Assembly (NCBI RefSeq): GCF_023283885.1
Contig: NZ_JAKILA010000016.1
Coordinates: forward strand, 1-64,000
Origin: Shewanella basaltis
Lineage (GTDB): Bacteria; Pseudomonadota; Gammaproteobacteria; Enterobacterales; Shewanellaceae
DNA length: 64,000 bases
Direction: 5' to 3'
Part shown: positions 43,880 to 52,462 of the stretch, one piece after another
Layout: each line of letters begins with the position of its first letter
Position numbering within the stretch: position 1 is the stretch's first letter
Program-made: the position numbers and the translations under genes
Notes under the pieces: generated by a model
The model's database searches: none
Seen by the model: only the letters and a program-made list of their open reading frames with translations
What the model was told of the DNA's origin: nothing

Positions 43880-45868
43880 ATGGGTACTAAACCAACTACA
43901 CTGGCACTATTAATTAGTGCAACGCTTTGTGCTACCAGCCTTAACGCTGTTGCAGCACCAACCTCAACAATTTTGGCTTCAGCCACATCTACTGCCGACG
44001 TGGCAATGGATGAGACGATTGTGGTCATTGGCCGTAATCACACTAACCCGTTAAATATTGCGGCTAATGTTAATGTCATCGATGCAGCTGACATCGAAAT
44101 GAGCGGCGCAACCAATTTAACCGACTTGCTACGTGGCCAATCAGGCATACAGGTATCAGATAATAACTCTGGTGCGGTATTTTCTATGCGCGGTTTTTCA
44201 TCTTCGCAAGCGGTTAATAATACCCTTATTTTAGTCGATGGCCGCAGGCTCAATAATATCGATATTTCAGCGCCAAGTGTGGAGTCTATCCCACTTAACT
44301 TAATTGAACGTGTTGAAATACTCTCTGGTAGTGCAGGCGTGTTATACGGCGATCAAGCGGTAGGCGGGGTGATTAACGTTATCACTAAAGCCCCAACCGA
44401 AACCTCTGGTGGCCTGCAAGTGGGTGGCGGCAGTTTTGATACCTATGAAGTTAAAGGTGATGTGTCTGGCGCAATAACCGACACCTGGCGTTACTTTTTA
44501 GCGGGCAGTTACAATCAAGGTGACAATTACCGTGACAATAATGACAATGAAACCGGCTCTATTTTAGGCCGTATTCAGTACCAAACTGATGTTGAAGATT
44601 TTTATGTCGAAGTGAATCACTTTGACAACGACCGTCAGGCACCAGGGGCCTTAAGTTTAACGCAATATGAGCAGAACCCTCGCCAGGTTGCGTCTTTTTC
44701 AGAGGGTGAATATTCTCACGAAATCACGACCGCTTTACGCAGTGGCTATCAATATCAACTCACCGATGTATGGGCACTAGCTGCTGACTTAACCTATTCA
44801 GACTCTGCAACAAGCAGTTTCCTGTTTGGTAGCGCAGGGCACATTGACCGCGAGTTATTGAGTTTTTCACCTAAAGCCACAGCAAACTATCAACTGGCTA
44901 ATGGCGCATTAACCATGGTTGCCGGTATTGATGTAAGCCGAGGCGAAGCAGACTTTGACACCTTGTATATTCAACGTAATAACCAACAAACAATGCAAAG
45001 TGCCTATGTGCAAGCCTCGGTGCCGTTAACCTCAACATTGTCGTATGTGGTTGGTGGTCGTTATTCTGAAGTCACAGACGATTTAACCGATCAATTACTG
45101 TATGCGCAGGGCATTGAACTGGACAATGATGCACATGCATTAGAACTTGGCTTAAATTATCGTCCGAGTGCCGAGCATCGTTTATATGTTCGCGCTAACG
45201 ATAACTTCCGTTTTGCAAAAGTAGATGAGCAAGCATACACACCATTAGACGTACAAGGCTTAAACCCACAAACTGGTCGCTCTTATGAAGCGGGCTGGGA
45301 TTGGGTTGGCGCAACGCAAACCGTTACGTTAAATCTTTACCGTCTTGATTTAGAAGACGAAATTGTTTATGACGGCAGCCGTACTGACGGCCCGTACGGT
45401 GGTGGTGCAAACGTCAATGCTGACGAGTCGCGCCGCGTTGGTCTTAACACCCGTTATGAAGTGCAATTATCAAATGACTGGCTGTTAGGGGCGTCGTACG
45501 ACTATATTGATGCTGAATTTACTCAAGGTGAAAACGATGGAAAAGCACTTTCTTGGGTGGCGGAGCATTCTGGTAAAGCTTACATGAGTTACGATTTTGC
45601 CCAGCACTGGCAAACGTTTGTGGAAGCCGTTTACACGGGCGAGCGTTACATGGAAGGTGACAACAGTAATGCAGGGGATAAGCTAGACAGCTATGTGTTA
45701 ACTAATGTCGCGTTAAATTATCGTCGCAATGCTTGGACAGCCAGTTTACGTGTCGATAACTTACTAGACGAAGACTATGTTGGCACCGGATATTATTCCT
45801 CTTATGGCAATGGTTACTACTCAGGTACTGGCCGCTCATTTAGGATCACAGCCGGTTATCGCTTTTAA
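43880..45868 (+). CDS. btuB: Vitamin B12 TonB-dependent receptor
   Basis: 662 residues. Signal peptide to about 26, TonB box ETIVVIGRN near 48, plug domain (ATNLTDLLRGQSGIQVSDN, VFSMRGF, NNTLILVDGRRLNN, RVEILSGSAGVLYGDQAVGGVINVITK) to about 175, then a barrel ending SGTGRSFRITAGYRF with C-terminal Phe. The cobalamin riboswitch in its leader identifies cobalamin or a corrinoid as ligand better than sequence alone. It imports B12 to the periplasm with TonB energy. A terminator follows. Confidence 0.88.
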   Translation: MGTKPTTLALLISATLCATSLNAVAAPTSTILASATSTADVAMDETIVVIGRNHTNPLNIAANVNVIDAADIEMSGATNLTDLLRGQSGIQVSDNNSGAVFSMRGFSSSQAVNNTLILVDGRRLNNIDISAPSVESIPLNLIERVEILSGSAGVLYGDQAVGGVINVITKAPTETSGGLQVGGGSFDTYEVKGDVSGAITDTWRYFLAGSYNQGDNYRDNNDNETGSILGRIQYQTDVEDFYVEVNHFDNDRQAPGALSLTQYEQNPRQVASFSEGEYSHEITTALRSGYQYQLTDVWALAADLTYSDSATSSFLFGSAGHIDRELLSFSPKATANYQLANGALTMVAGIDVSRGEADFDTLYIQRNNQQTMQSAYVQASVPLTSTLSYVVGGRYSEVTDDLTDQLLYAQGIELDNDAHALELGLNYRPSAEHRLYVRANDNFRFAKVDEQAYTPLDVQGLNPQTGRSYEAGWDWVGATQTVTLNLYRLDLEDEIVYDGSRTDGPYGGGANVNADESRRVGLNTRYEVQLSNDWLLGASYDYIDAEFTQGENDGKALSWVAEHSGKAYMSYDFAQHWQTFVEAVYTGERYMEGDNSNAGDKLDSYVLTNVALNYRRNAWTASLRVDNLLDEDYVGTGYYSSYGNGYYSGTGRSFRITAGYRF

Positions 45869-45895
45869 AAGGTAAACCTAAGCGTGTTGAACACC

Positions 45896-45924
45896 AAAGC
45901 CAGTAACTATTACTGGCTTTCGTT
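45896..45924 (+). terminator. Terminator after btuB
   Basis: aaagccagtaa, loop cta, ttactggcttt: an 11-bp perfect stem followed by cgtttt, 28 bp past the btuB stop. Confidence 0.9.
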
Positions 45925-45940
45925 TTGATATATCGTTAAA

Positions 45941-46140
45941 TTAACCTGAGCTCGGGATAATAAATGCCTTTCAAACAGTCCTTTGCCCTGCTCACTGCGT
46001 TGAATCGACTTACAATAGGCTAGCTATTGACGCGTCAATTCGCCTTGTTAGCAGAACAAATGACAAGCTTGAAAGCGATAACGGGTAACATGTTGATTTT
46101 AAATAGTATAATTTCATCCCTTATCCCGAGCTCAGGTTAA
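45941..46140. mobile_element. Copy C of the ~200-bp miniature inverted-repeat element
   Basis: Exactly 200 bp with perfect 20-bp ends: TTAACCTGAGCTCGGGATAA at 45941 and its inverse at 46121-46140. The interior, read on the minus strand, shares most of its sequence with copy B. Perfect ends suggest a younger insertion than A or B. No coding capacity. It lies 44 bp upstream of the HDOD gene. Confidence 0.9.
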
Positions 46141-46184
46141 ATTAATTTATACCCCGAAATACTCATTTAAGGTAACTGACGCAA

Positions 46185-46925
46185 ATGACAAATCTTGAAC
46201 AACAAGTGCTGACTCAAGTTCAAGCCATTATTGGCAATGAAGAGCAGGTTATTGGCCGACGTGGTATTTTGATCCCATTAAAAAAAGCGTTAATTAACGA
46301 AGCCGATATTCGTATTGTAATTGATACGGTTTCAGCCGACCCAGCGCTTGCGGCTCATTTATTACAACGCAGTAATACGGCACAAGCTGCCGGTGTTGTG
46401 TCGACTAAAAGCCGCAGTGTAAAAGATGCCTTAATCCGCTTAGGGCAGGTCAATATTTACCGTTATGCGTTTTCGTTTTATTTAAAAGAGCGCCTTGATG
46501 AACTTGCCCAGCCATACAAAAAGTTAGTACAGGGCTACTGGTCGTTAAACGAATCTATCGCCCAAGACTGCATGACCTTATTACGCGAAGAAAGCGACGC
46601 CGGTATAGCAACAAATGTAGATGCCGATGAGGTACAAACCTTGGCCTTGTTTAGTGTGTTTGGTCAGGTGATTGCGTTAACGGCCTTTGCTTATTTAAAT
46701 GCTGAACTGCCAAGGCCCGTGTCGTTAAAAGTACTTAAATCGTTAATTGAGCAACAGCAACAAAAACTGTCGTTAGAGGCATTTGAGTCGCTGGGGCTGG
46801 ATGATGATTTACGCGATGAGTTTTTAATTGCGCATAACTTACGTCAAACACAAAACCCTGGCTCAGCAGGACTTGTGCTTCGACGTGTGTTATCTAAACG
46901 AAACTTATTGATTAACCCGCTGTAA
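46185..46925 (+). CDS. HDOD-domain-like signalling protein
   Basis: 246 residues, cytoplasmic and all-helical. DPALAAHLLQRSNTAQA...SVKDALIRLGQVNIYRYAFSFYLKERL (about 50-110) fits the HDOD pattern, in which the metal ligands of HD phosphohydrolases are lost. HDOD proteins act as non-catalytic signalling modules, often near cyclic-di-GMP networks. A ribosome binding site is weak. The last 21 bp overlap the convergent metR gene. Confidence 0.65.
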   Translation: MTNLEQQVLTQVQAIIGNEEQVIGRRGILIPLKKALINEADIRIVIDTVSADPALAAHLLQRSNTAQAAGVVSTKSRSVKDALIRLGQVNIYRYAFSFYLKERLDELAQPYKKLVQGYWSLNESIAQDCMTLLREESDAGIATNVDADEVQTLALFSVFGQVIALTAFAYLNAELPRPVSLKVLKSLIEQQQQKLSLEAFESLGLDDDLRDEFLIAHNLRQTQNPGSAGLVLRRVLSKRNLLINPL

Positions 46926-47810
46926 TGCAAGCCCTTCGCTCGCCACAAGCTCTAGCCACTTTTGAATTAAACTTGCATTAGTGGCATCGCGGCGATAAGC
47001 ACCAAACAATGGGCGTTTAAGTCCTTCTGCGCCTAATTTTATCGCGGCTAAACTCAAGCCTTGGCTTTCACGGATTGACCAAGTTGGCAGTGTTGAAACA
47101 CCATCATTACAGGCAACTCGTTGCAATAACATTGAGGTTAAATCACATTGCTTTTGTTCACCCGGCTCAACACCTGCAGGCTCTAAAAAGTGTTTGTAAA
47201 TGTCTAGGCGCGCTAATGGCACAGGGTAGCTGATCACTGTTTCTTTAGCCAAATCAGACGGTGTCACATAGGCCTTTTTCGCTAGCGGATGTTCACTTGA
47301 CGTGACAAGCTTTACCTCAAAATCAAACAAATGTTGATACGCCACACTGTGTCCAGGCACAGGATCTGAGGTCAGTACAATATCTAACCCGCCCGTTTGC
47401 AGTGCATTGAGCGAATCAAACAAGTGACGGCTTGAAATATCAACCTGTGCATCGGGAGCGTGTTGCTTAAATTGCTCAATGACCGGCATTAACCAACGAA
47501 AACAACTATGGCATTCAATGCCTAATTTTAACTGCTGGCTTTCACCTTCAAGACCACGTTTAAGATCAGATTCGGTCGCAATCACCTTTGGTAAAATTTC
47601 TTCTGCTAAATTCAGCAGGCGTGCACCTTCATGGGTGAAAGTTAACGGTTTACTTTTGCGCACAAAAATTGCCGAGTTAATACGAGTCTCTAACTCTTTT
47701 ATTTGATGAGAAAGCGCCGACTGGGTTACAAACCGCTTTTTAGCTGCACCTGCCAAACTGCCACTTTCTTTTAACGCCATCAAGGTGCGAAGGTGTCTAA
47801 GCTCTATCAT
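46905..47810 (-). CDS. metR: MetR-type LysR regulator of methionine biosynthesis
   Basis: 301 residues. N-terminal LysR helix-turn-helix (IELRHLRTLMALKESGSLAGAAKKRFVTQSALSHQIKELE) and the MetR hallmarks LGIECHSCFRWLMPVIEQF, VLTSDPVPG and FDFEVKLVTSSEHPLAKK. MetR activates metE, metF or glyA with homocysteine as coregulator. Tandem MetJ-box-like sequences lie upstream (47884-47907), so methionine repression is expected as in E. coli. Its 3' end overlaps the HDOD gene by 21 bp, with no terminator between them. Confidence 0.9.
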   Translation of the reverse strand: MIELRHLRTLMALKESGSLAGAAKKRFVTQSALSHQIKELETRINSAIFVRKSKPLTFTHEGARLLNLAEEILPKVIATESDLKRGLEGESQQLKLGIECHSCFRWLMPVIEQFKQHAPDAQVDISSRHLFDSLNALQTGGLDIVLTSDPVPGHSVAYQHLFDFEVKLVTSSEHPLAKKAYVTPSDLAKETVISYPVPLARLDIYKHFLEPAGVEPGEQKQCDLTSMLLQRVACNDGVSTLPTWSIRESQGLSLAAIKLGAEGLKRPLFGAYRRDATNASLIQKWLELVASEGLALQRVNQ

Positions 47811-47883
47811 TTTCTCTCCACATGAAACTTGCTCAACTCGCTGTTGAAATCAATTCGATTGCTTGACAGCAGATTAACACAAT

Positions 47884-47907
47884 AAACTTCTAGACGTCCA
47901 GACGCCT
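47884..47907. promoter_or_regulatory. Tandem MetJ boxes upstream of metR
   Basis: Three adjacent 8-mers aaacttct, agacgtcc and agacgcct match the MetJ consensus AGACGTCT at 6, 7 and 7 of 8 positions. Tandem 8-bp boxes are how MetJ dimers bind. They lie 74-97 bp before the metR start codon. The rest of the gap to the dodecin gene (47908-48193) shows no gene. Confidence 0.75.
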
Positions 47908-48193
47908 GTATGAGTTATTTTACATATTTAACTATTAATTTTAGTTAATAAAGCGGTTTTTCTGTATACAATATTCAATAACTGAGTTTGCTATTATTAC
48001 CGCAGCTGCTAAACGATAAACTCAAGCAGGTATTTGAAGAGCCAACGCGCTTGCCTGCAGCACATGATTGACACCATATCCCTACAAGCCTCTAGCGACA
48101 GAAAAAAGCGCACCGACAAGCTTAAGACTATACTGATAAATGATTAATCAATTATCAGCAGCGCTTAAATGAGCTGAAAATAAGGAGTTAAGC

Positions 48194-48400
48194 ATGAGTC
48201 ATACTTACAAAATCATCGAGCTTGTTGGTTCATCGCCCATCAGCAGTGACGAGGCAGTAAAAAACGCCATTGCGTCAGCCAATAAATCGCTAAAACATCT
48301 GCGTTGGTTTGAAGTAGTTGAAACCCGAGGGCATCTAGAAGAAGGCTTAGTTGCCCACTGGCAAGTCACCATTAAAGTTGGCTTTACCTTGGAGAATTAA
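48194..48400 (+). CDS. Dodecin-family flavin-binding protein
   Basis: 68 residues, the dodecin length. [49 protein letters not shown] is the family pattern, including the Trp (residue 38) and the VETRG segment that line the flavin pocket. Dodecins assemble into 12-subunit shells storing riboflavin or FMN. Ribosome binding site aaggagt before the ATG. Apparently monocistronic; no clear terminator before the convergent queG gene. Confidence 0.9.
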   Translation: MSHTYKIIELVGSSPISSDEAVKNAIASANKSLKHLRWFEVVETRGHLEEGLVAHWQVTIKVGFTLEN

Positions 48401-48442
48401 TGTATTGAAGGTTGGGTATGAATCACACTTATAATAAATCCA

Positions 48443-49660
48443 CTAGGCATCTCTTGGTAGGCCTTTTTGTATGGCTCTAATGACGCGTTGGGTTTTGCGT
48501 GAAATCGCGTCCTGTGGTGCTTTTTGTTGCTGCTGTGTAATAGCCCAGTCGATGTGTTCTATTACCATGTCGTCGACTTCATCGCTGAGCTTGCGTTGAT
48601 TGAGCGCGGCGATGATTTCTGGGTTTGCAGGGGCGTTTCCTAGTGCGATAGCAATATTGCGTAGCCAGCGTTTATGGCCGATACGGCGAATGGCGCTGCC
48701 TTCTGTTTGACGCAGAAATACCGCTTCTGACCAGTTAAATAGCGTGATGAGTTCGGGTTGAACTAGCGCTTGGCGGGTATGAAAGTCAGACTCTGCTGTT
48801 AGTGGTGCTTTGCTGTTAACGGGGCAGACGAGTTGGCAGTCGTCGCAGCCGTATATGCGGTTGCCAATTAAGGGCCGAAATTCTACTGGTATTGCTCCTT
48901 GCAACTCAATGGTTAAGTACGATATGCAGCGCCTTGCGTCGACGACGTAGGGTTCGACTATGGCGTTGGTTGGGCATGATTTTATGCAGGCAACGCAGGT
49001 GTTGCAGTCGGCTTTTATTGGGATGTCTACCGGTAAAGGGAGGTTAATGAGCAGCTCACCTAAAAAAAACCAACTGCCAGCGTCTGGATGCAAAATAAGC
49101 GAGTGCTTGCCTGTCCAACCGAGCCCTGCTTTATCGGCAAGTGGGCGCTCAAGTATGGGGGCCGAATCGACAAAAGGCCTAAAGTCGGTGTTATTGACCC
49201 CGAGGGTGTTGCAGTGTTCGGTAATTTTGTCGCCCAGTTTTTTAAGCCGTTGACGGATCATTTTGTGGTAGTCCCGCCCGCCTGCGTACCGGGAGATATA
49301 GCCTAAATTGGGGTCGGTTAAATTACTGGCAAAACCCGCCTCTGGCGGCAGGTAATCCATGCGTGCACAAATCACTCTTAATGTGCCTGGGTGGAGCTCA
49401 TTAGGGCGTGCGCGCATCATGCCGTGGCTGGCCATGTAGTTCATTTCACCGTGGTAGCCGTTATCTAACCAGTGTTGTAAACCCGCTTCGTGTTGGCTTA
49501 AATCGATATCTGCCACCCCGATGTGGGCAAAGCCAAGCGCTTTGCCCCAACTTTTGATGTGTTTGCTTAGCTCGGTGAGTTGAGCTGCGGTTAGCGGGCA
49601 AGACTTGGCTGTTGCTTTGGTGAGCGGTTTTGTTATTGATGTTGGGGTTGTAGGCGTCAT
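48443..49660 (-). CDS. queG: Epoxyqueuosine reductase
   Basis: 405 residues. FAHIGVADIDLSQHEAGLQHWLDNGYHGEMNYMASH is the QueG N-terminus. GRDYHKMIRQRLKKLGD and FVDSAPILERPLADKAGLGWTGKHS are the cobalamin-binding block. Two ferredoxin-type clusters follow: C..C..C...CP (CNTCVACIKSCP) and CDDCQLVCP. The enzyme reduces epoxyqueuosine to queuosine in tRNA and needs cobalamin, which fits the nearby B12 receptor. The start at 49660 is chosen because the longer frame would run into the GGEEF gene, which ends at 49701. Confidence 0.92.
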   Translation of the reverse strand: MTPTTPTSITKPLTKATAKSCPLTAAQLTELSKHIKSWGKALGFAHIGVADIDLSQHEAGLQHWLDNGYHGEMNYMASHGMMRARPNELHPGTLRVICARMDYLPPEAGFASNLTDPNLGYISRYAGGRDYHKMIRQRLKKLGDKITEHCNTLGVNNTDFRPFVDSAPILERPLADKAGLGWTGKHSLILHPDAGSWFFLGELLINLPLPVDIPIKADCNTCVACIKSCPTNAIVEPYVVDARRCISYLTIELQGAIPVEFRPLIGNRIYGCDDCQLVCPVNSKAPLTAESDFHTRQALVQPELITLFNWSEAVFLRQTEGSAIRRIGHKRWLRNIAIALGNAPANPEIIAALNQRKLSDEVDDMVIEHIDWAITQQQQKAPQDAISRKTQRVIRAIQKGLPRDA

Positions 49661-49700
49661 GGCACTGTTATTAAGTAAACACCCCGAAATTATACGCGTT

Positions 49701-51587
49701 TTACTCGGCTTTGACACAGTTTCTGCCCGCGGCTTTGGCAGAGTAGAGTGCTTTATCGGCTTTGAGTAATAAAGGGGATAATTCCGTTTCATTACTGTAG
49801 CTTGCCACCCCAGCACTGATTGTTTGTTCTAAGTGGGGGGATAGTTGGCTCCAATCATAATTGGCGATGGTGTCAATTAAGCGGTTGGCAATTTCAATGG
49901 CTTTGGTTTTATCGATATTGGGCAGTAGTACCAAAAACTCTTCGCCGCCCACTCGGCCAACCACGTCTGTTTCGCGCATCATGCTTGAGCAAATTGAGGC
50001 TAATTTAACTAAGACTTTATCGCCTATCTCATGGCCTAAAGTGTCATTCACTTTTTTAAAGTGATCGGCATCGAAAGAAATAATAGAAAAGGGCTTGGCC
50101 GACTGTTGTGCAGCTTTTAAAAAATGCTGGCCTTGTGCATAGGTGTCGCGTCGGTTTGACAATTTAGTGAGATCATCGGTTAGTGCTAACACTTTAAATT
50201 GTTTTTTTCGCACAAGCTGTTTGTAAGCAAACACGGATACAATCACTAAAATAATGGCTACAAGGATAATTATAATAATCTGCATTTGTTCATTACGTTG
50301 CAGAATTTGTAATTGTTGTTCTTTGTCTTTGTCTCGTTGCACTAACCATTCGTTTTCGGACTGAATTTTGTCGGTGTTAAAGCGCGTTTGCATTTCTGTG
50401 TTTCTGTCTGACATGGTTTGTTTGTCGAGTTCAAGATGTGAGTCGACATAAGCCAGTAGTGAGTTATATGCTTCTTGCCACAAGGCTAAGTCTTGATAGA
50501 TTTGGCTTTTTAAACGCAGTGCGCTGTTAAGGCCACGAGCATTTTCACTGTCACTAAACGCTTGCTCTGCTTTTTGTATATATTCTAATGCTTGGGTATT
50601 GTTGTTGAGTTTGTTATGCACATTTGCAAGGTACAAATTCATATAACTATAGCTGCCTTCGTTGTCCGATTTAATCTGTTTTTCGGCTTGTTCTAGTATG
50701 GCTTTGGCTTCGTCTAGGCGATTGAGGTGAATTAAATTTCCACCGATGCTTATCGAGGCATCTGCAGCGGCGGTGATTTCATTTTCACTTAACCAAAAAT
50801 CTCGGCCTTTTTGATAACGGACTATGGCCTCTTGGTAGCGCGCTAACTCTTCCAATGACATGGCGATTTCATTGTTGATTTTATTTGCAGCAAATAACTG
50901 ATTTTGTTGGCGGTAGTATTGCTCAAGTTTTAATTGGTATTTAAGGGCATTTTCGGCATCACCAAAGCGGCGGTAACTGTTAGCCAGCTCGCCCAGATTT
51001 ACATTGGCCCAGTAGGGAAGGTTAAGCGTTTCGTATAGGTTTTGTGCGGTAATAAGATCTTCTAACGCGGCAGAAAAATTACCCATGTAAGACAATATGG
51101 TGCCTCTAATACTGCGACCATCGGCAATGAGTCGTGGGTCTTCTAGTAGATAGGCATTGTCGATGGCGGTGTCTAGGTCAGCAAATAACGTATCGTTTTT
51201 ACCCAAATAATGTAAAAACCATGTTTTACATAATTGCAGATCAATTTGGATTAATGATGGTGTGGCTTGGTGATATATTTTGAGATGTTCATCAGCAAAA
51301 CGAACTGCAGCTTTCATTTGTTCTGAGTTGTCAGCGGGCAAATTCCAACAGGTTAAGCGCGTGTGCAGTTGTTGTCTTGCCACGTCGTTACTCGCTAAAC
51401 TGTCTTTGTATTCTTGAAGCAGTTTGCTGATGTCGTCGTCAGACAAAAATTTTCCGCTGTCAAACAGTTGATAAATTTCATCGGCCCTTGGGTTATCAAT
51501 CGGGCTGGCATTTGTTTTGCCAGCGATGCCGACTAACATAAACAGTATTAAACAATTAACTGTGCCTGTGAGTATTGATTTAAACAA
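49701..51587 (-). CDS. TPR-sensor diguanylate cyclase
   Basis: 628 residues. Signal peptide 1-27, then a periplasmic region with about seven TPR repeats (60-380: LGELANSYRRFGDAENALKYQLKLEQYYR, SMSLEELARYQEAIVRYQKGRDF-like), a coiled coil near 400-440, one membrane span (about 447-468) and a GGEEF domain with RVGGEEFLVLLPN at about 545. The inhibitory RETD site is present five residues before. It should synthesise cyclic di-GMP in response to an external cue sensed by the TPR part. 40 bp upstream of queG on the same strand. Confidence 0.88.
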   Translation of the reverse strand: MFKSILTGTVNCLILFMLVGIAGKTNASPIDNPRADEIYQLFDSGKFLSDDDISKLLQEYKDSLASNDVARQQLHTRLTCWNLPADNSEQMKAAVRFADEHLKIYHQATPSLIQIDLQLCKTWFLHYLGKNDTLFADLDTAIDNAYLLEDPRLIADGRSIRGTILSYMGNFSAALEDLITAQNLYETLNLPYWANVNLGELANSYRRFGDAENALKYQLKLEQYYRQQNQLFAANKINNEIAMSLEELARYQEAIVRYQKGRDFWLSENEITAAADASISIGGNLIHLNRLDEAKAILEQAEKQIKSDNEGSYSYMNLYLANVHNKLNNNTQALEYIQKAEQAFSDSENARGLNSALRLKSQIYQDLALWQEAYNSLLAYVDSHLELDKQTMSDRNTEMQTRFNTDKIQSENEWLVQRDKDKEQQLQILQRNEQMQIIIIILVAIILVIVSVFAYKQLVRKKQFKVLALTDDLTKLSNRRDTYAQGQHFLKAAQQSAKPFSIISFDADHFKKVNDTLGHEIGDKVLVKLASICSSMMRETDVVGRVGGEEFLVLLPNIDKTKAIEIANRLIDTIANYDWSQLSPHLEQTISAGVASYSNETELSPLLLKADKALYSAKAAGRNCVKAE

Positions 51588-51972
51588 AGCGACTGAGTCT
51601 CATTTTAATTATTATTAGATAACGTCGTGATTTAGATTAGCGTTTTTTTAAACAAATGTCTTGTATATAAATTGTTTAGTTGATGATTTGTTACACATTC
51701 ATTTTGTTTCAATTGTGGTGCCCCTTGGTCAGTAAACTGGGTTTGCATTTGGGGGGGCAGACGCCTTTATGATGGTGGTATTACATCCCTTTGCGTTGAA
51801 CCTTGCCTAAAAGAATGCCCAGCTGCTTTGGCTTTACGTTCTCGCTATTTGAAAGGGAGCAACCATGACTTAGCGACGCCTTAATCAAATACCGCTGGAC
51901 GCATTCTGAGTGGTCACTTATTGATGCGCAATGGTATTATGTACATTGTTGCTAAAAAGTAGAGAGAACACC
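51588..51972. other. 385-bp gap, no gene; possible decayed element
   Basis: No open frame of interest. The portion 51770-51935, between two tggtatta words, looks composed and non-random but has no terminal inverted repeats that I can see and no second copy in the window. It may be an old repeat remnant. Promoters for the GGEEF gene (leftward) and the small gene at 51973 (rightward) must lie here. Confidence 0.4.
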
Positions 51973-52407
51973 ATGAGCAAAGTTGATCAAGAATATGAAA
52001 AAGTGGCTAGGCAAATTTCTTATAATGTCGCCAATAAAGTGTTACCCATGGATCAGTTGCCGCAAACACTGCAAGAAGCTTACGATGGTTTATTTAACGA
52101 GTTAGTTGCAGACAAGGCCAATGTATTTGCACAAGCTTGGGCTGCTTTGCCTGCCAGTGCGCAAAAGTTATTTACTCAAGCTGAGTTTCATGGTTTTTAT
52201 ATTGCCAATGCGTGGATGCAATTAAGCCGGGTGGCACAAGAAATTGCCGACAGCGCCGACTCTGAAGAAGAAATGAATAATAATGAATACGATGGTGTCT
52301 TTGGCCGTTTAGCTGAGCAATCACTTAAAGAGTGTTTGCGTAAGCTTAAAAAGGCCCGTACCGATAGGTCAATGTTTAACAGCTTTAAGCAAGTCATGTC
52401 GCAATAG
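51973..52407 (+). CDS. Conserved small helical protein of unknown function
   Basis: 144 residues, no signal peptide, all-helical and acidic (KVDQEYEKVARQISYNVANKVLPMDQLP...). I recognise it only as a small protein found beside malic enzyme in Shewanella-type genomes. The ATG at 51973 has agagaga upstream and is preferred to 51931. It converges on the malic enzyme gene with a shared terminator. Confidence 0.6.
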   Translation: MSKVDQEYEKVARQISYNVANKVLPMDQLPQTLQEAYDGLFNELVADKANVFAQAWAALPASAQKLFTQAEFHGFYIANAWMQLSRVAQEIADSADSEEEMNNNEYDGVFGRLAEQSLKECLRKLKKARTDRSMFNSFKQVMSQ

Positions 52408-52420
52408 TGTTTGCCAAGAT

Positions 52421-52450
52421 AAAAAATCCCAGCTGAGCTGGGATTTTTTA
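52421..52450. terminator. Bidirectional terminator before the malic enzyme 3' end
   Basis: aaaaaatcccagct/agctgggatttttt: a perfect long stem with A-run and T-run on either side, between the convergent small gene and malic enzyme gene. Confidence 0.92.
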
Positions 52451-52462
52451 TGCATAAAATTA

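Noticed and set aside
51770..51935. Possible repeat element between two tggtatta words
   Set aside because: The end words are in the same orientation and no second copy is present in this window; recorded only as an empty gap.
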